From: Mycobacterium sp. IS-1264
Lineage (GTDB): Bacteria; Actinomycetota; Actinomycetes; Mycobacteriales; Mycobacteriaceae
Assembly: GCF_001954195.1 (NCBI RefSeq)
Contig: NZ_MBES01000069.1
Span: 1-64,000, forward strand
Length of the DNA stretch: 64,000 bases
Direction: 5' to 3'
The position numbers and the translations under genes were made by a program. Positions 55,674 through 64,000 of this stretch are shown one piece after another; the first letter of the stretch is position 1, and every line of letters starts with the position of its first letter. The notes below the pieces were generated by a model that had not been told where the DNA came from, ran no database searches, and worked only from the letters and a program-made list of their open reading frames with translations.

Positions 55674-58600
55674 CTAACCCCTGCGCAGCGGCGCCGGGCT
55701 CCACAGGCCGCCGCGCGCCGCCGTGCCCAACTGCAGGCGGGCGGCCTGGGCGTTGGGGTAATAGGGCGTCAGCCGCTGCAAACTGCCCCAGTCCCGCGAC
55801 CAGTCGTCCTTCAGATAACTGCCCACCGTCGTCGCCTTGACCAACAGCTCGGTGACACCAAGCGGCCCGCCCCCGTTGTTGTCCATGACCGGTGAGTTCG
55901 CCTCGGCGCCGAACCGGTCCGGCAGGATCCGCCATTTCGGGGTCTCGTCGACACCGTTTTGATGGCCGAACGGCCGCTGGCACGGGAACGCGAGACCGAC
56001 CAGCCAGTCCAGGAACACCGGGTCGTGCGAGCCCACCACTTCCTGCAGCGTGCGCAGCTGTGGAATCCGCGGCGGCGTGACCGCGATCCAGTGCTGCGGC
56101 GCCAGATCCTCGTCGTCGGCGACCAGGCGAATCTGGGTGGCGTTGCGCGGAATCCACGACATCGGCAGCCGCAAGTTACGCCAGGCCGGCGACGCCCCGA
56201 CGTCGAAGAACTGGAATGAGCCGCCCGGGTGTCCGCCCGCCGCCCCGTCGTCGGTGGCCCATTGCAATTGCACCTCGCGCGCGTCGAACCGGCCCGCCGC
56301 CGACACCACCAGCAGCGGTCCCGCCTGGTCCCGCGCGGGAAGTCGGTACCACGCCGAGCGCAGTCGGGCGGGCACCTGGATGCCGGACTGCCAGCTGCCC
56401 AGCACCGGTGTGCGGGCCGGATCCAAGTTGTAGGGCAGCTGGGCGCGGGAGCCGTTGATTCCCGGTGCGGCGCTGGTGCCGCCCTCGGTGCCGGCCTGGT
56501 TGGTGGTGCCCTTCTCTTCGTCGGTGACGAAACTGCGGTCGGCCTGGCGTTCCATCACCGGGTCGGCGCGGACGTCGGCGGGAATGCCGTTGGGCGTGAA
56601 CGCTTCCGACAATCCGGCCCCCAGGGCGTCGGCCACCGGGGCGGCCACCGGTGCCAGCATGCCGGCGTTGGGATCCTGCTCGACCAGTACGTCCTCGGCC
56701 AGGCCGCAGGACTTCCCGGTCAGGGCCTCGAGATTGGACCGCCCCACCGACCAGGCCGGATACTGAGCGGTCATCGCCAGGGTCAGCGATGCCACCTCGA
56801 AGACCACCAGCACCCACGCGGCAATTGCCAAGGGGGACTGAATGATTGCGGCTACCCGGTTGCCGGGGGGCCGTTGGGTCCTCAAGGTGTCCGGGGCGAC
56901 GAAGTGGAACCACGCGGCCAGCAGCAGCACCAGCAGGGTCAGTCCGAGCAGGGTGGTGGCGAAGGCGTAGTGCCATTGCGGGAACGAATTCGACCATGGC
57001 ACACCGAAATTGGACACATACCACCAGCCGTTGACGCTGGCGAACGACAACGCCACCAAGAACAGCACCACGGAGGCGAACACGGTTCGGTTGCGGCGCG
57101 AACGCATCGCGACGGACGTCACCGCGACCGCGGCCAGCGCCCCGAGGGACCCGGCCAGCCCGGCGAACACCCCGAAGTGGTGCGTCCACTTGGTGGGAGT
57201 GAACATGATCGCCACGAACGAGATGATGGTGATACCGACGATGCGCCGGCTCGGTCCGGCGGCCGTGCCCGGGATTCGCCCCTTGCGCAACGACATTGCC
57301 ACCGTGATGCCGAGCGCGAGGACCAGCGCCAGCACGGCGAAGCGGCGCGCGACCGATCCGTCGGGACTGGCCATGAACAGCCGCTCGTAGCGGATGTGTT
57401 CGTCGAACCAGCTCAGGCTGGGCCCCAGGGCCCGCTTGAGGGCGGTGGCCTGCATCTCGCCGGCCAGGGTCTGATCGCGGAAGATCAGGATCACGGTGAC
57501 GGTGACCGCGGCGACTATCGGCGCCAGCAATGGCAGCGCGCCGAAGCGTTTGGATCGGCGGTGCACGATGGTGCGCAACGGTCCGATCGCGACCAGCAGG
57601 GCGCCGATGGACGCGATGCCGGTGGGCCCGGAGAAGAGTGTCAAGGCACCGATGATGCAGGCGATCGCCACCGGGAGCAGCCGATTGGTGGCCACCGCGC
57701 GCTCCACCGAACACCAGGTGAGCAGGATGCCCAGGGCGATGATCGGCTCGGGCCGCAGGCCGTTGTCGAGCGGCAGCCACGTCGCCAGGAACATGCCCGC
57801 CGCGGTCCACGCCGCTGCCCTGCTGCGCTTGACGGCATGGCCCAGACGGGGAATGACCTCGCGGCTGATCACCCACCAGCACGTCAGCGCGATGACCAGG
57901 GTGGGCAGGCGCATCCAGACGCTGGTGGTGCTGACGTGCGCCCACAGCGCGAGCAGGTCGTAATACCACCCGAAGGGCGCCTCAGGCGTGCCCAGCCAGC
58001 GGTAGTAGTTGGCCATGTAGCCGGCATGTTCGGACACCCGGGCCATGGTCAGGATGTAGCCGTCGTCGGAGGTGTTCGCGCCGACGAAGTGCCACCACAC
58101 CAGCACCGCGATGACCAGGGCGTCCAGGCCGCCGATCGACCACCAGCGTGGCGGAAGGAACCGTCGGTGCCGGGTGCCGTCGGCCCGGTCCAGGACGTGC
58201 AACGCGACCAGCGCCGCGGCCGTCAGCACCACCCCGAGGATCATCGCCGCGAGCTTCAGCGGCGTCGGGCTGCTGCTGTAGCGGGTGTCGACGGTCGCCG
58301 AGAAGCTCAGGCCCGGCGGCGTCGGCCCGGCCAGGTCGGTGAACACCCCGACGATCTGGGGCCGGAAGTCATACCCGCTCTTCTCGCCGCGCAGTGGCGA
58401 GCCGGGATGCTCGGTGTTGGGTCCCTGCGTCAGGCCGACGAATTCCGCGGCGACCCGCTCCGCGTGCGCGGTGAAGGTCAGCCGCTGGCAGGCGGGGCTG
58501 AGCACCTGGCTCAACGGGGCGGTGACGACGGGGACGTTGCGCACCACGAGCACCAGCTCGTCGTTGGCGCGCTGGATGAGCAGGCCGCGGTCGACGGCCT

Positions 58601-58940
58601 TCGGGGCCTGCTTGGGCACCGTCGACAACAGCACCGTCTTGCCGGCATTGTGCGGTCCGGTCAATCCGGCGGCGGCCGAACACGGCACGCTGACGTTCAG
58701 TTCGGTGGCCACATAGCCGATCAACGGCGCTTCGACGCTCTCGAACGCGCCGTTCTGCGGCCAGTTGAGCTGGGCGGTGGTCTGGTTGACCGGCAGGACC
58801 GGGGTGGCGATCGCCAGCACGGCCCCGAGCAGACCGGCGACGACGGCAACGATGCGAGCGATCCGGTGGTTTCCTCCCGTGTCGCTCACGGAGGTAGATG
58901 GTAGTTCTTCGGCCAAGTTGGGCGAGGTCTCGGTCGCCAT
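55674..58940 (-). CDS. embC: arabinosyltransferase EmbC
   Basis: 1088-aa GT-C arabinosyltransferase responsible for lipoarabinomannan arabinan, also ethambutol-sensitive. GT-C motif in GANTSDDGYILTMARVSEHAG; LDNGLRPEPIIALG; the C-terminal carbohydrate-binding module with WRNLRLPMSW and IAVTPPRIPQLRTLQEV. The N-terminus starts MATETSPNLAEE at 58940; reading further upstream in the same frame would run through aftA on the same strand and is not credible. The start overlaps the aftA stop (TGATG). Unusually, embA does not follow directly. Confidence 0.97.
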   Translation of the reverse strand: MATETSPNLAEELPSTSVSDTGGNHRIARIVAVVAGLLGAVLAIATPVLPVNQTTAQLNWPQNGAFESVEAPLIGYVATELNVSVPCSAAAGLTGPHNAGKTVLLSTVPKQAPKAVDRGLLIQRANDELVLVVRNVPVVTAPLSQVLSPACQRLTFTAHAERVAAEFVGLTQGPNTEHPGSPLRGEKSGYDFRPQIVGVFTDLAGPTPPGLSFSATVDTRYSSSPTPLKLAAMILGVVLTAAALVALHVLDRADGTRHRRFLPPRWWSIGGLDALVIAVLVWWHFVGANTSDDGYILTMARVSEHAGYMANYYRWLGTPEAPFGWYYDLLALWAHVSTTSVWMRLPTLVIALTCWWVISREVIPRLGHAVKRSRAAAWTAAGMFLATWLPLDNGLRPEPIIALGILLTWCSVERAVATNRLLPVAIACIIGALTLFSGPTGIASIGALLVAIGPLRTIVHRRSKRFGALPLLAPIVAAVTVTVILIFRDQTLAGEMQATALKRALGPSLSWFDEHIRYERLFMASPDGSVARRFAVLALVLALGITVAMSLRKGRIPGTAAGPSRRIVGITIISFVAIMFTPTKWTHHFGVFAGLAGSLGALAAVAVTSVAMRSRRNRTVFASVVLFLVALSFASVNGWWYVSNFGVPWSNSFPQWHYAFATTLLGLTLLVLLLAAWFHFVAPDTLRTQRPPGNRVAAIIQSPLAIAAWVLVVFEVASLTLAMTAQYPAWSVGRSNLEALTGKSCGLAEDVLVEQDPNAGMLAPVAAPVADALGAGLSEAFTPNGIPADVRADPVMERQADRSFVTDEEKGTTNQAGTEGGTSAAPGINGSRAQLPYNLDPARTPVLGSWQSGIQVPARLRSAWYRLPARDQAGPLLVVSAAGRFDAREVQLQWATDDGAAGGHPGGSFQFFDVGASPAWRNLRLPMSWIPRNATQIRLVADDEDLAPQHWIAVTPPRIPQLRTLQEVVGSHDPVFLDWLVGLAFPCQRPFGHQNGVDETPKWRILPDRFGAEANSPVMDNNGGGPLGVTELLVKATTVGSYLKDDWSRDWGSLQRLTPYYPNAQAARLQLGTAARGGLWSPAPLRRG

Positions 58941-60937
58941 CAGCCGCTCGTCACCGGCTGGGCCCCGGGCCTGCGGATGGCCAGCACAAACGGGCCGATG
59001 GTCTGGACGACGAACCGTGGGTCGTCGAAGAGGGCTGCGCGCAGATCGACGGTGTAGCGGCGCACGTTGGGCTGGTTGGGATAGACGTCCTCGGCCAGCC
59101 GCAGCGTGTAGTTCCCGTTGGCGCCGCGGCGCATCAGGAAGACCGTCGGCGCCGGCCAGGGTGAGGTGTCCAGGGCGTGGATCAGGTCGTCGGCGGTCTT
59201 TAGCTTGGACCACTTCTCGATCTGCGCGGCCCGCAGATCGAACTGCGCCAGCGGGTTGGCGTAGTGCGACGTCAATCCCTGGAAGCCCCAGTAGGGGTAG
59301 TAGGACAGGAAGCTGTAGTCGGCGGTCATCAGCACGGTTTGGTTGCGTGGCTTGCCTGTGACGCGCAGGATCGCGGCGTCGATGTCGGCGTAGAACTTCT
59401 CCGAGCTGGGCGGGCGGCGATCGCCGCGCTGGCCGTGGCCGTCGGTGTCGGTGTAGGCGATGGTCAGATCCGGCCGCAGCACGTCGGGAATGTCCTGGCT
59501 GAACGCGATCGCCGCGGTCAGCCCGATCGCCGCGGCGACCGGGGCGGCGGCGCGGCTTCGCCCGGCCAGCGACCGGGTGGCTTCCACGAAGCCGAACACG
59601 CCCGCGGCGACCAGCAGCACGGTCAACGTGGGCTGCAGCCGGAACGACAGCAGCGTGGTGCGGGCCAGCGTCGTGAGCATCGACAGCAGCGACCACAGGT
59701 AGACGGCCAGCACGCCGATCGTCAGGGCGGCGGCCCGCACCGACGTGCGGGCGCGCACCACCAGCCACAGCGTGCCCAGCAGGCAGACGGCGCCCAGCAG
59801 CGAGAACTGCAGCATCGGGAAGGTCAGCTCGGCGCCGTCGGCGGGCAGGTAGTGAAAGGCGCTGCCGCTGTTGCTGATTGGGCTGGTGGCCGCGCGCAGC
59901 AGGAACGGCAGCCAGGTGGTGCTGGCGATGGCCGCCGCGATCACGGCGATGACGGCAAGCCGGCGCAGCGGGTCGAGCGCGGCCTTGACGCCGTGTTGCC
60001 GCCAGCGCGCGGCGACCAGCACCAGGGCCATCAGCGCCATCGTGAAGGCGCCGAAGCCGAACAGCAGCGAGTACCACGTGGCCGTCCAGCCCAGGAAGAT
60101 CCCGGCGCCGACCACCGCGGCCCAGCCGCCCGCTGTTGGTTCTTCTGCGCCGAGCGTGCGGCCAGCCGCACGTTCGGGTTCGAGTGTGCGGCCAGCCGCA
60201 CGTTCGGCGGCTAGGGCCCGGTCGGCGACGCCGCCGCCGCGCCCACCGGCACGCAGGCCCGACCACGTCAGCACCAGCACCGGCGGCAGCAGCACCGTGA
60301 TCATCGCGGCGTAGGGCTCCGGCGAGCTGTACGCCAGGGTCACCGCGGCGGTCGCGGTGGTCACGATCAGCGCGTACTCGAAGCGGATCATTCGCCACCA
60401 CAGCACCAGCGCGACCGCGACCGCGATGGTGATCGAGGTGATGGCCCACGGCTTGTAGATCTCCCAGGCCGGCACCCCGCTCAGCGCCGCCGCCCGCCCA
60501 CCGATCCAGAACCAGCCCGGCGGGTAGAACGTCGGCAGGCCGACGTAGGTCATGTCATGTAGGGCGGGGCTGTCGGCGAGCCGGGTCAGGTATTCCGTGC
60601 GGAACTGCTGGTCGACGGAGATGCCGAACAGATACAGCTTGGTGGCGCCCAGCGGCATGCCCAGGGTGACGACGGAGAACGCCGAGACGAACACCACCCC
60701 GCCGAGCTGGGCCAGCAGCCGAGGGTAGCGACCGCCGCGTCGCCACAGCCAGCCGACGCCGATCAAGCCCGCCAGGCAGCCGACCTGCCCGACGGTGGTC
60801 AGCGCGTGCAGCTGGTTCGACGACGGAAAGGCCGGCCACTGGACCCCGGCAATCGCGATCAGCGACACCACCGCGACGATCGCGGCCACCACCGCGGCCA
60901 AGACCAGCTGGCCGAGGCTGGCCAGTGCGTTGCGCAT
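58940..60937 (-). CDS. aftA: priming arabinofuranosyltransferase AftA
   Basis: 665-aa GT-C membrane enzyme that adds the first Araf residue onto the galactan from DPA. About eleven transmembrane helices, the EWPAFPSSNQ-like segment (here VQWPAFPSSNQ) and the periplasmic C-terminal domain (SFLSYYPYWGFQGLTSHYANPLAQ). The ATG at 60937, 2 bp after the dprE2 stop, gives a normal N-terminus; a longer in-frame start at 61021 lies inside dprE2. It contains an insertion of about 36 residues in the loop after WSGLRAG with a duplicated ERAAGRTL(E/G) decapeptide, absent from the 643-aa M. tuberculosis protein. Confidence 0.95.
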   Translation of the reverse strand: MRNALASLGQLVLAAVVAAIVAVVSLIAIAGVQWPAFPSSNQLHALTTVGQVGCLAGLIGVGWLWRRGGRYPRLLAQLGGVVFVSAFSVVTLGMPLGATKLYLFGISVDQQFRTEYLTRLADSPALHDMTYVGLPTFYPPGWFWIGGRAAALSGVPAWEIYKPWAITSITIAVAVALVLWWRMIRFEYALIVTTATAAVTLAYSSPEPYAAMITVLLPPVLVLTWSGLRAGGRGGGVADRALAAERAAGRTLEPERAAGRTLGAEEPTAGGWAAVVGAGIFLGWTATWYSLLFGFGAFTMALMALVLVAARWRQHGVKAALDPLRRLAVIAVIAAAIASTTWLPFLLRAATSPISNSGSAFHYLPADGAELTFPMLQFSLLGAVCLLGTLWLVVRARTSVRAAALTIGVLAVYLWSLLSMLTTLARTTLLSFRLQPTLTVLLVAAGVFGFVEATRSLAGRSRAAAPVAAAIGLTAAIAFSQDIPDVLRPDLTIAYTDTDGHGQRGDRRPPSSEKFYADIDAAILRVTGKPRNQTVLMTADYSFLSYYPYWGFQGLTSHYANPLAQFDLRAAQIEKWSKLKTADDLIHALDTSPWPAPTVFLMRRGANGNYTLRLAEDVYPNQPNVRRYTVDLRAALFDDPRFVVQTIGPFVLAIRRPGAQPVTSG
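60151..60210. repeat. tandem 2 x 30-bp repeat within aftA
   Basis: Two 30-base copies (60151-60180 and 60181-60210) read CGAGYGTGCGGCCAGCCGCA then CGTTCGG with three variable bases at the end, encoding ERAAGRTLEP and ERAAGRTLGA on the minus strand. Each copy holds the inverted arms GTGCGGC/GCCGCAC. The repeat keeps the reading frame and occupies a loop between membrane segments. Confidence 0.8.
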
Positions 60938-60939
60938 GG

Positions 60940-61704
60940 TCAGATTGGCAGCTTGCGGAAGACGCTCCGCGGGATGTGTCGCAACACCATCATCACATAA
61001 CGGAATGCTGCTGGCGCCCAAACCAATTCCTTACCTTTTGCGGCCGCGGTCACCGCGAGGTTGGCGACGTACTCCTTGTCGACGGTCAGCGGGGCTTCCT
61101 TGATGTGCGCGCTCATCCGGGTCCGCACCTGGCCGGGACGGATCACCAGGACGCGAACCCCGTACTCGCGCAACGCTTCTGACAAGCCCAGGTAGAAGCC
61201 ATCCAAGCCCGCCTTCGTAGAGCCGTAGACGAAGTTGGATCGCCGCACCCGCTCACCGGCCACGGTACTCATCGCGATGATCTGGCCGAAGCCCTGCGCG
61301 CGCATCTTCTCGGCCAGCAGGACGCCCACCGAAACCGCTGCGGTGTAGTTGATTTCGGCAATCTGCACCGCCTTGCGCTGGCTCTGCCACAGTTCTTCGG
61401 CGTCGCCGAGCAAACCGAACGCGACAATCGCCACGTCCACGTCGCCGCCCGAGAAGGCCTGCTCGATCATCTTGGGGTGGCTGTCGGTGTCGGTGGCCTC
61501 GAAGTCGATCAACTCCACCGACCGCGCGCCCGCGGCCTTCATCTGGGCCACCGCGTCGTCGCGGCCCGGGTCGTCGGGCATGGCTGCGAGCACGATGCGC
61601 GCGTGCGCGTTCTGTAGGTAGCGCTCGCAGATGGCCAGCCCGATCTCGGACGTGCCGCCCAGCAGCAGGATGGTCTGCGGATTTCCCACCGCGTCGAGCA
61701 CCAT
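60940..61704 (-). CDS. dprE2: decaprenylphosphoryl-2-keto-beta-D-erythro-pentose reductase DprE2
   Basis: 254-aa short-chain dehydrogenase. NADH-binding TILLLGGTSEIGLAICERYL, catalytic Tyr-Lys in VYGSTKAGLDG, and structural VEYINF-like VELIDFEATD. It reduces the keto intermediate produced by DprE1 to decaprenylphosphoryl-arabinose, the donor for all arabinan synthesis. Its ATG immediately follows the dprE1 stop (TAAATG), so the two halves of the epimerase are translated together. It precedes aftA by 2 bp. Confidence 0.96.
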   Translation of the reverse strand: MVLDAVGNPQTILLLGGTSEIGLAICERYLQNAHARIVLAAMPDDPGRDDAVAQMKAAGARSVELIDFEATDTDSHPKMIEQAFSGGDVDVAIVAFGLLGDAEELWQSQRKAVQIAEINYTAAVSVGVLLAEKMRAQGFGQIIAMSTVAGERVRRSNFVYGSTKAGLDGFYLGLSEALREYGVRVLVIRPGQVRTRMSAHIKEAPLTVDKEYVANLAVTAAAKGKELVWAPAAFRYVMMVLRHIPRSVFRKLPI

Positions 61705-63060
61705 TTAGAGCAGCTCCAAACGTCGGGCCATGTCGGAGGCGAAGACCCCCATCGGATCGACCTTGCGGCGCACCGCGATCCATTCGTCGATGCGCGGATA
61801 CATGGCGTGAAAGGTTTCCGCGGTGGCGCGGGAGTCCTTGGCGGTGTAGACCCGCCCGCCGAACTCCAGCACCCGGCGGTCGAGTTCGTTGAGGAACTCG
61901 TTGAGCCCGGGCTTCATCGGGAAGTCGAGACACACATTCCAGCCGGGAATTGGAAAGCTAAGCGGGGCTTGGTTTCCGGCCCCGAACAGTTTGAAGACGT
62001 TGAGCGCCGAGTAGTGGCCGCTCGCTTGAATGTCTCGGATGATCTGTTTGAATTCGTCGACCGCCGAGGGGGGCACCAGGAATTGATATTGCGCAAAACC
62101 GGCTGATCCGTAGCCACGGTTCCATTCACCCAGCAGATCCAAGGGGTGATAGAACTGCGTAAGGTTCTGGATCTTGCCGCGGTAGTGGCCGCCTCGGCGG
62201 TAGTACAGCTCGCCGATGGTGCTCAGCGTGAACTTGTTCATCAACCCATTGGGAAAGACGTCGGGCACCGTCATCAGTTGTGGCGCATCGAATTTAAGGG
62301 GATGCTTGGCCAGCTTCTTGGGAAGCTCGTCGCGCAGTGCCAGGCGCCCGCGAGTGATCGCCGCGCGTCCCAACTTGGGTGGGGGGCTGATGGCATCGAA
62401 CCAGGCGCTGGAGTAGGTGTAGTTGGCTTCGCTGCCATCGCTGTGAAACTCGACGGTCTCGTCCAGCGACGCCGTGTTGTCGCCGTCGTTGATGAAGTAG
62501 GCGGTCTCCGTCGGGGTCATCTCGATGGTGGCGCGTAACACGATCCCGGTCAGGCCGTTCCCCCCCACGGTGGCCCAGAACAGCTCGGCATCGTCCCCGT
62601 CGGGGGTGACGGTACGGATGGTGCCGTCGGCCATGAGGAGGTCCATCGACCGCACGTGGTTGCCGAAGCTGCCCGCGCTGTGATGGTTCTTGCCGTGGAT
62701 GTCGCAGGCGATCGCCCCGCCGATGGTGACCTGCCGGGTGCCCGGCAGCACCGGAACCCACAGCCCGAACGGCAGCGCCGCCTTCATCAGCTGGTCCAGG
62801 TTGACCCCGGCGTCGGCGTCGACCAGCCGGGTGTCGGCGCTGATCGAGTGGATGCGGTTCAGCGGCGTCATGTCGATCACCAGACCGCCGCCGTTTTGCG
62901 CGTTGTCGCCGTAGGAACGGCCGAGGCCGCGTGCGATCACGCCGCGGTCGCCCGCATTGGCCACTGCCTTGGCGATCTCCTCCGCATCCCGGGTGGAAAG
63001 CACCGTCGCGACGGAGGGAGCGGTGCGACCCCAGCCCGTCAGGCGTTTGGTGGTGAACAT
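61705..63060 (-). CDS. dprE1: decaprenylphosphoryl-beta-D-ribose 2'-oxidase DprE1
   Basis: 451-aa FAD oxidase of the VAO family; first half of the DPR-to-DPA epimerase and target of benzothiazinones. FAD-binding ARGLGRSYGDNAQNGGGLVIDM and GTRQVTIGGAIACDIHGKNH. The covalent-inhibitor Cys (C387 in M. tuberculosis) is conserved in FPIPGWNVCLDFP, codon at 61930-61932. C-terminal FASDMARRLELL is identical to the family. I prefer ATG at 63060; a TTG at 63066 is in frame. It lies in a dprE1-dprE2-aftA-embC run preceded by the GtrA-family gene. Confidence 0.97.
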   Translation of the reverse strand: MFTTKRLTGWGRTAPSVATVLSTRDAEEIAKAVANAGDRGVIARGLGRSYGDNAQNGGGLVIDMTPLNRIHSISADTRLVDADAGVNLDQLMKAALPFGLWVPVLPGTRQVTIGGAIACDIHGKNHHSAGSFGNHVRSMDLLMADGTIRTVTPDGDDAELFWATVGGNGLTGIVLRATIEMTPTETAYFINDGDNTASLDETVEFHSDGSEANYTYSSAWFDAISPPPKLGRAAITRGRLALRDELPKKLAKHPLKFDAPQLMTVPDVFPNGLMNKFTLSTIGELYYRRGGHYRGKIQNLTQFYHPLDLLGEWNRGYGSAGFAQYQFLVPPSAVDEFKQIIRDIQASGHYSALNVFKLFGAGNQAPLSFPIPGWNVCLDFPMKPGLNEFLNELDRRVLEFGGRVYTAKDSRATAETFHAMYPRIDEWIAVRRKVDPMGVFASDMARRLELL

Positions 63061-63091
63061 CGTCAAAGAGGGTACCGCTTGGCCGGCTGGC

Positions 63092-63502
63092 TCAGCGGAG
63101 GCGGAAGATAACGGCTCGCTGCACGACGAAGTTGATCATGGTCGCGGTGCCCTGCGCTATCACGAACGCGACGGGTATCGCCCAGCCGCGATAGTGCATC
63201 AAGGCAAGGCACAGATGGTTGAGCCCGACCTGCACGGCGAAGGTGATGCCGTAGAGAACCATGACCGCGACGAACCGCGCGGTGCTCGGTGACGCCTGGA
63301 ACGTCCACCGGCGGTTGATCAGGTAGGCGGTGATGGTGCCGACGACGAAACTGGTGGCTTTGGACAGGTCGACCTGTATGCCGACCACTCGGTAAAGCAC
63401 CAGGTAGAGGCTGAAGTCGACGATTCCAGCCAGCCCGCCGGTGACTACGAAGCGCCATATCTGCGTGGTCAGACTCAGCTGTGGCGGCGCGACGTCGGGC
63501 AT
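63092..63502 (-). CDS. GtrA-family membrane protein (Rv3789-like)
   Basis: 136-aa protein with four transmembrane helices and the GtrA/DPMS-region pattern (FVVTGGLAGIVDFSLYLVLY, KATSFVVGTITAYLINRRWTF). Rv3789 was proposed to flip or recruit the arabinose donor, and interaction with arabinosyltransferases has been suggested. GtrA proteins generally act in polyprenyl-linked sugar export. The N-terminus is about 15 residues longer than the M. tuberculosis protein. It is 31 bp before dprE1 and 3 bp after the Gre-factor gene. Confidence 0.9.
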   Translation of the reverse strand: MPDVAPPQLSLTTQIWRFVVTGGLAGIVDFSLYLVLYRVVGIQVDLSKATSFVVGTITAYLINRRWTFQASPSTARFVAVMVLYGITFAVQVGLNHLCLALMHYRGWAIPVAFVIAQGTATMINFVVQRAVIFRLR

Positions 63503-63505
63503 GGG

Positions 63506-63985
63506 CTATTTGGGCAACTTCACCGCGATCAGCTCGACCTGGTTTTCCCCTTGGGGCGTCGAGTAGGTCACGGTGTCGCCCGGTTTGCGCCCGGCGAGCG
63601 CCTGGCCCAGTGGGCTGCGGGCGGTCAGCGTCTCGGCTTCGCGGCCGGCCGGGGTCTCCTCGACGATCGAGATCACATGCATCGTCACCACTTCACCGTC
63701 GGGGAAGCGCAGGGTCACCTCGGTGCCGCCGGGCAGCGTTTCTGCCTCTCCGGACTCCGACGGCCCGGTCCGCAATCGCCGGTCCAGCTCGTTGATCCGG
63801 TCACCCAGGACGACCAGTTCGTCGGCGCGCTGGATCGCCTCGGCCGCGTCCCCGTGGTCGCCGACCATGCCCCGATCGTTCTTGACCTCGACCTCGAGGC
63901 GATCGCGACGCTGCCGCAGCCGATCCAGCTCCGCGGCCAGGTTCTCCCGCGCGGCATCGGCCACTGATTGGGCTTTCTTGGTCAC
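63506..63985 (-). CDS. Gre-factor homologue (Rv3788-like)
   Basis: 159-aa GreA/GreB-family protein. N-terminal coiled coil (about 1-75; LDRLRQRRDRLEVEVKNDRG, IQRADELVVLGDRINELDRRL) and C-terminal FKBP-like globular domain (GTEVTLRFPDGEVVTMHVISI...SPLGQALAGRKPGDTVTYSTPQG). As reported for Rv3788, such homologues bind near the RNA polymerase secondary channel and inhibit rather than stimulate transcript cleavage. The residues normally acidic at the coiled-coil tip look altered, which fits. GTG start at 63985, near the window end. Confidence 0.85.
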   Translation of the reverse strand: MTKKAQSVADAARENLAAELDRLRQRRDRLEVEVKNDRGMVGDHGDAAEAIQRADELVVLGDRINELDRRLRTGPSESGEAETLPGGTEVTLRFPDGEVVTMHVISIVEETPAGREAETLTARSPLGQALAGRKPGDTVTYSTPQGENQVELIAVKLPK

Positions 63986-64000
63986 GTCCGCCCACCTTTC

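Noticed and set aside
55674..60449. A 1591-codon frame suggesting an extended EmbC with a large N-terminal addition
   Set aside because: The part upstream of 58940 runs out of phase through aftA on the same strand and is rich in Arg/Ala/Gly with no domain; EmbC starts at 58940.

Overview
This is a GC-rich actinobacterial chromosome segment from a mycobacterium. It carries the arabinogalactan/mycolate locus (glf, glfT2, ubiA, aftB, fbpA, mpt51, culp6, fadD32, pks13, accD4, embB, embA, embC, aftA, dprE2, dprE1) in the order seen in Mycobacterium tuberculosis H37Rv from about Rv3842c (start of window) down to Rv3788 (end). It is not M. tuberculosis. bfrB, the sulfolipid-1 locus, Rv3817 and PE_PGRS62 are missing from their usual places, several insertions are present, and protein lengths differ. 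A slow-growing non-tuberculous species, perhaps near the M. avium complex, is my inference. The species cannot be fixed from the window.

Layout. Bases 1-128 are homopolymer-like and look like a contig-edge artefact. 0.1-9.6 kb: glpQ1, an LCP-family gene in an iron-regulated operon with a DUF2470 gene (IdeR-type sites), pheA and a histidine phosphatase, a three-gene septum-formation/metallopeptidase/Cys-rich operon, serS, and a divergent AraC regulator/methyltransferase pair. 9.6-12.4 kb: a TetR module (DUF2834 membrane protein, TetR, FAD dehydrogenase) with two matching GTCA-N4-TGAC palindromes. 12.4-17.6 kb: a small conserved gene, an MBL-fold plus Rieske protein, three tandem paralogous acyltransferases and a HAD phosphatase.

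17.6-21.9 kb: an accessory locus absent from this place in M. tuberculosis. It encodes a YgiB/DUF1190-like membrane-anchored protein, a glutathionylspermidine-synthase-type ATP-grasp ligase, a DUF350 membrane protein, and (convergent) a fusion of an ornithine-decarboxylase-type PLP enzyme with a spermidine-synthase-like domain. Mycobacteria use mycothiol rather than glutathione, so this looks like an uncharacterised polyamine/peptide ligation system. It is my best candidate for new biology in the window.

21.9-44.1 kb: a peptidoglycan amidase-like secreted protein with LGFP repeats, the repeat-rich surface protein Erp, then the galactan, arabinan-donor, mycolyltransferase and mycolate-condensation genes. 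Many of these are translationally coupled. 44.1-47.1 kb: an accessory block (ECF sigma factor, DHFR-family reductase, SGNH hydrolase, secreted hypothetical).

47.2-64.0 kb: embB, embA, embC, aftA, dprE2, dprE1, a GtrA-family protein and a Gre-factor homologue. The emb cluster is split: about 2 kb between embC and embA holds an ArsR-SRPBCC-mycothiol-dependent-enzyme operon and a small secreted protein. Together the core genes build galactan (Glf, GlfT2), make and move the arabinose donor DPA (UbiA, the PAP2 phosphatase, DprE1/E2), polymerise arabinan (AftA, EmbA/B/C, AftB), and make and attach mycolic acids (AccD4, FadD32, Pks13, Ag85A).
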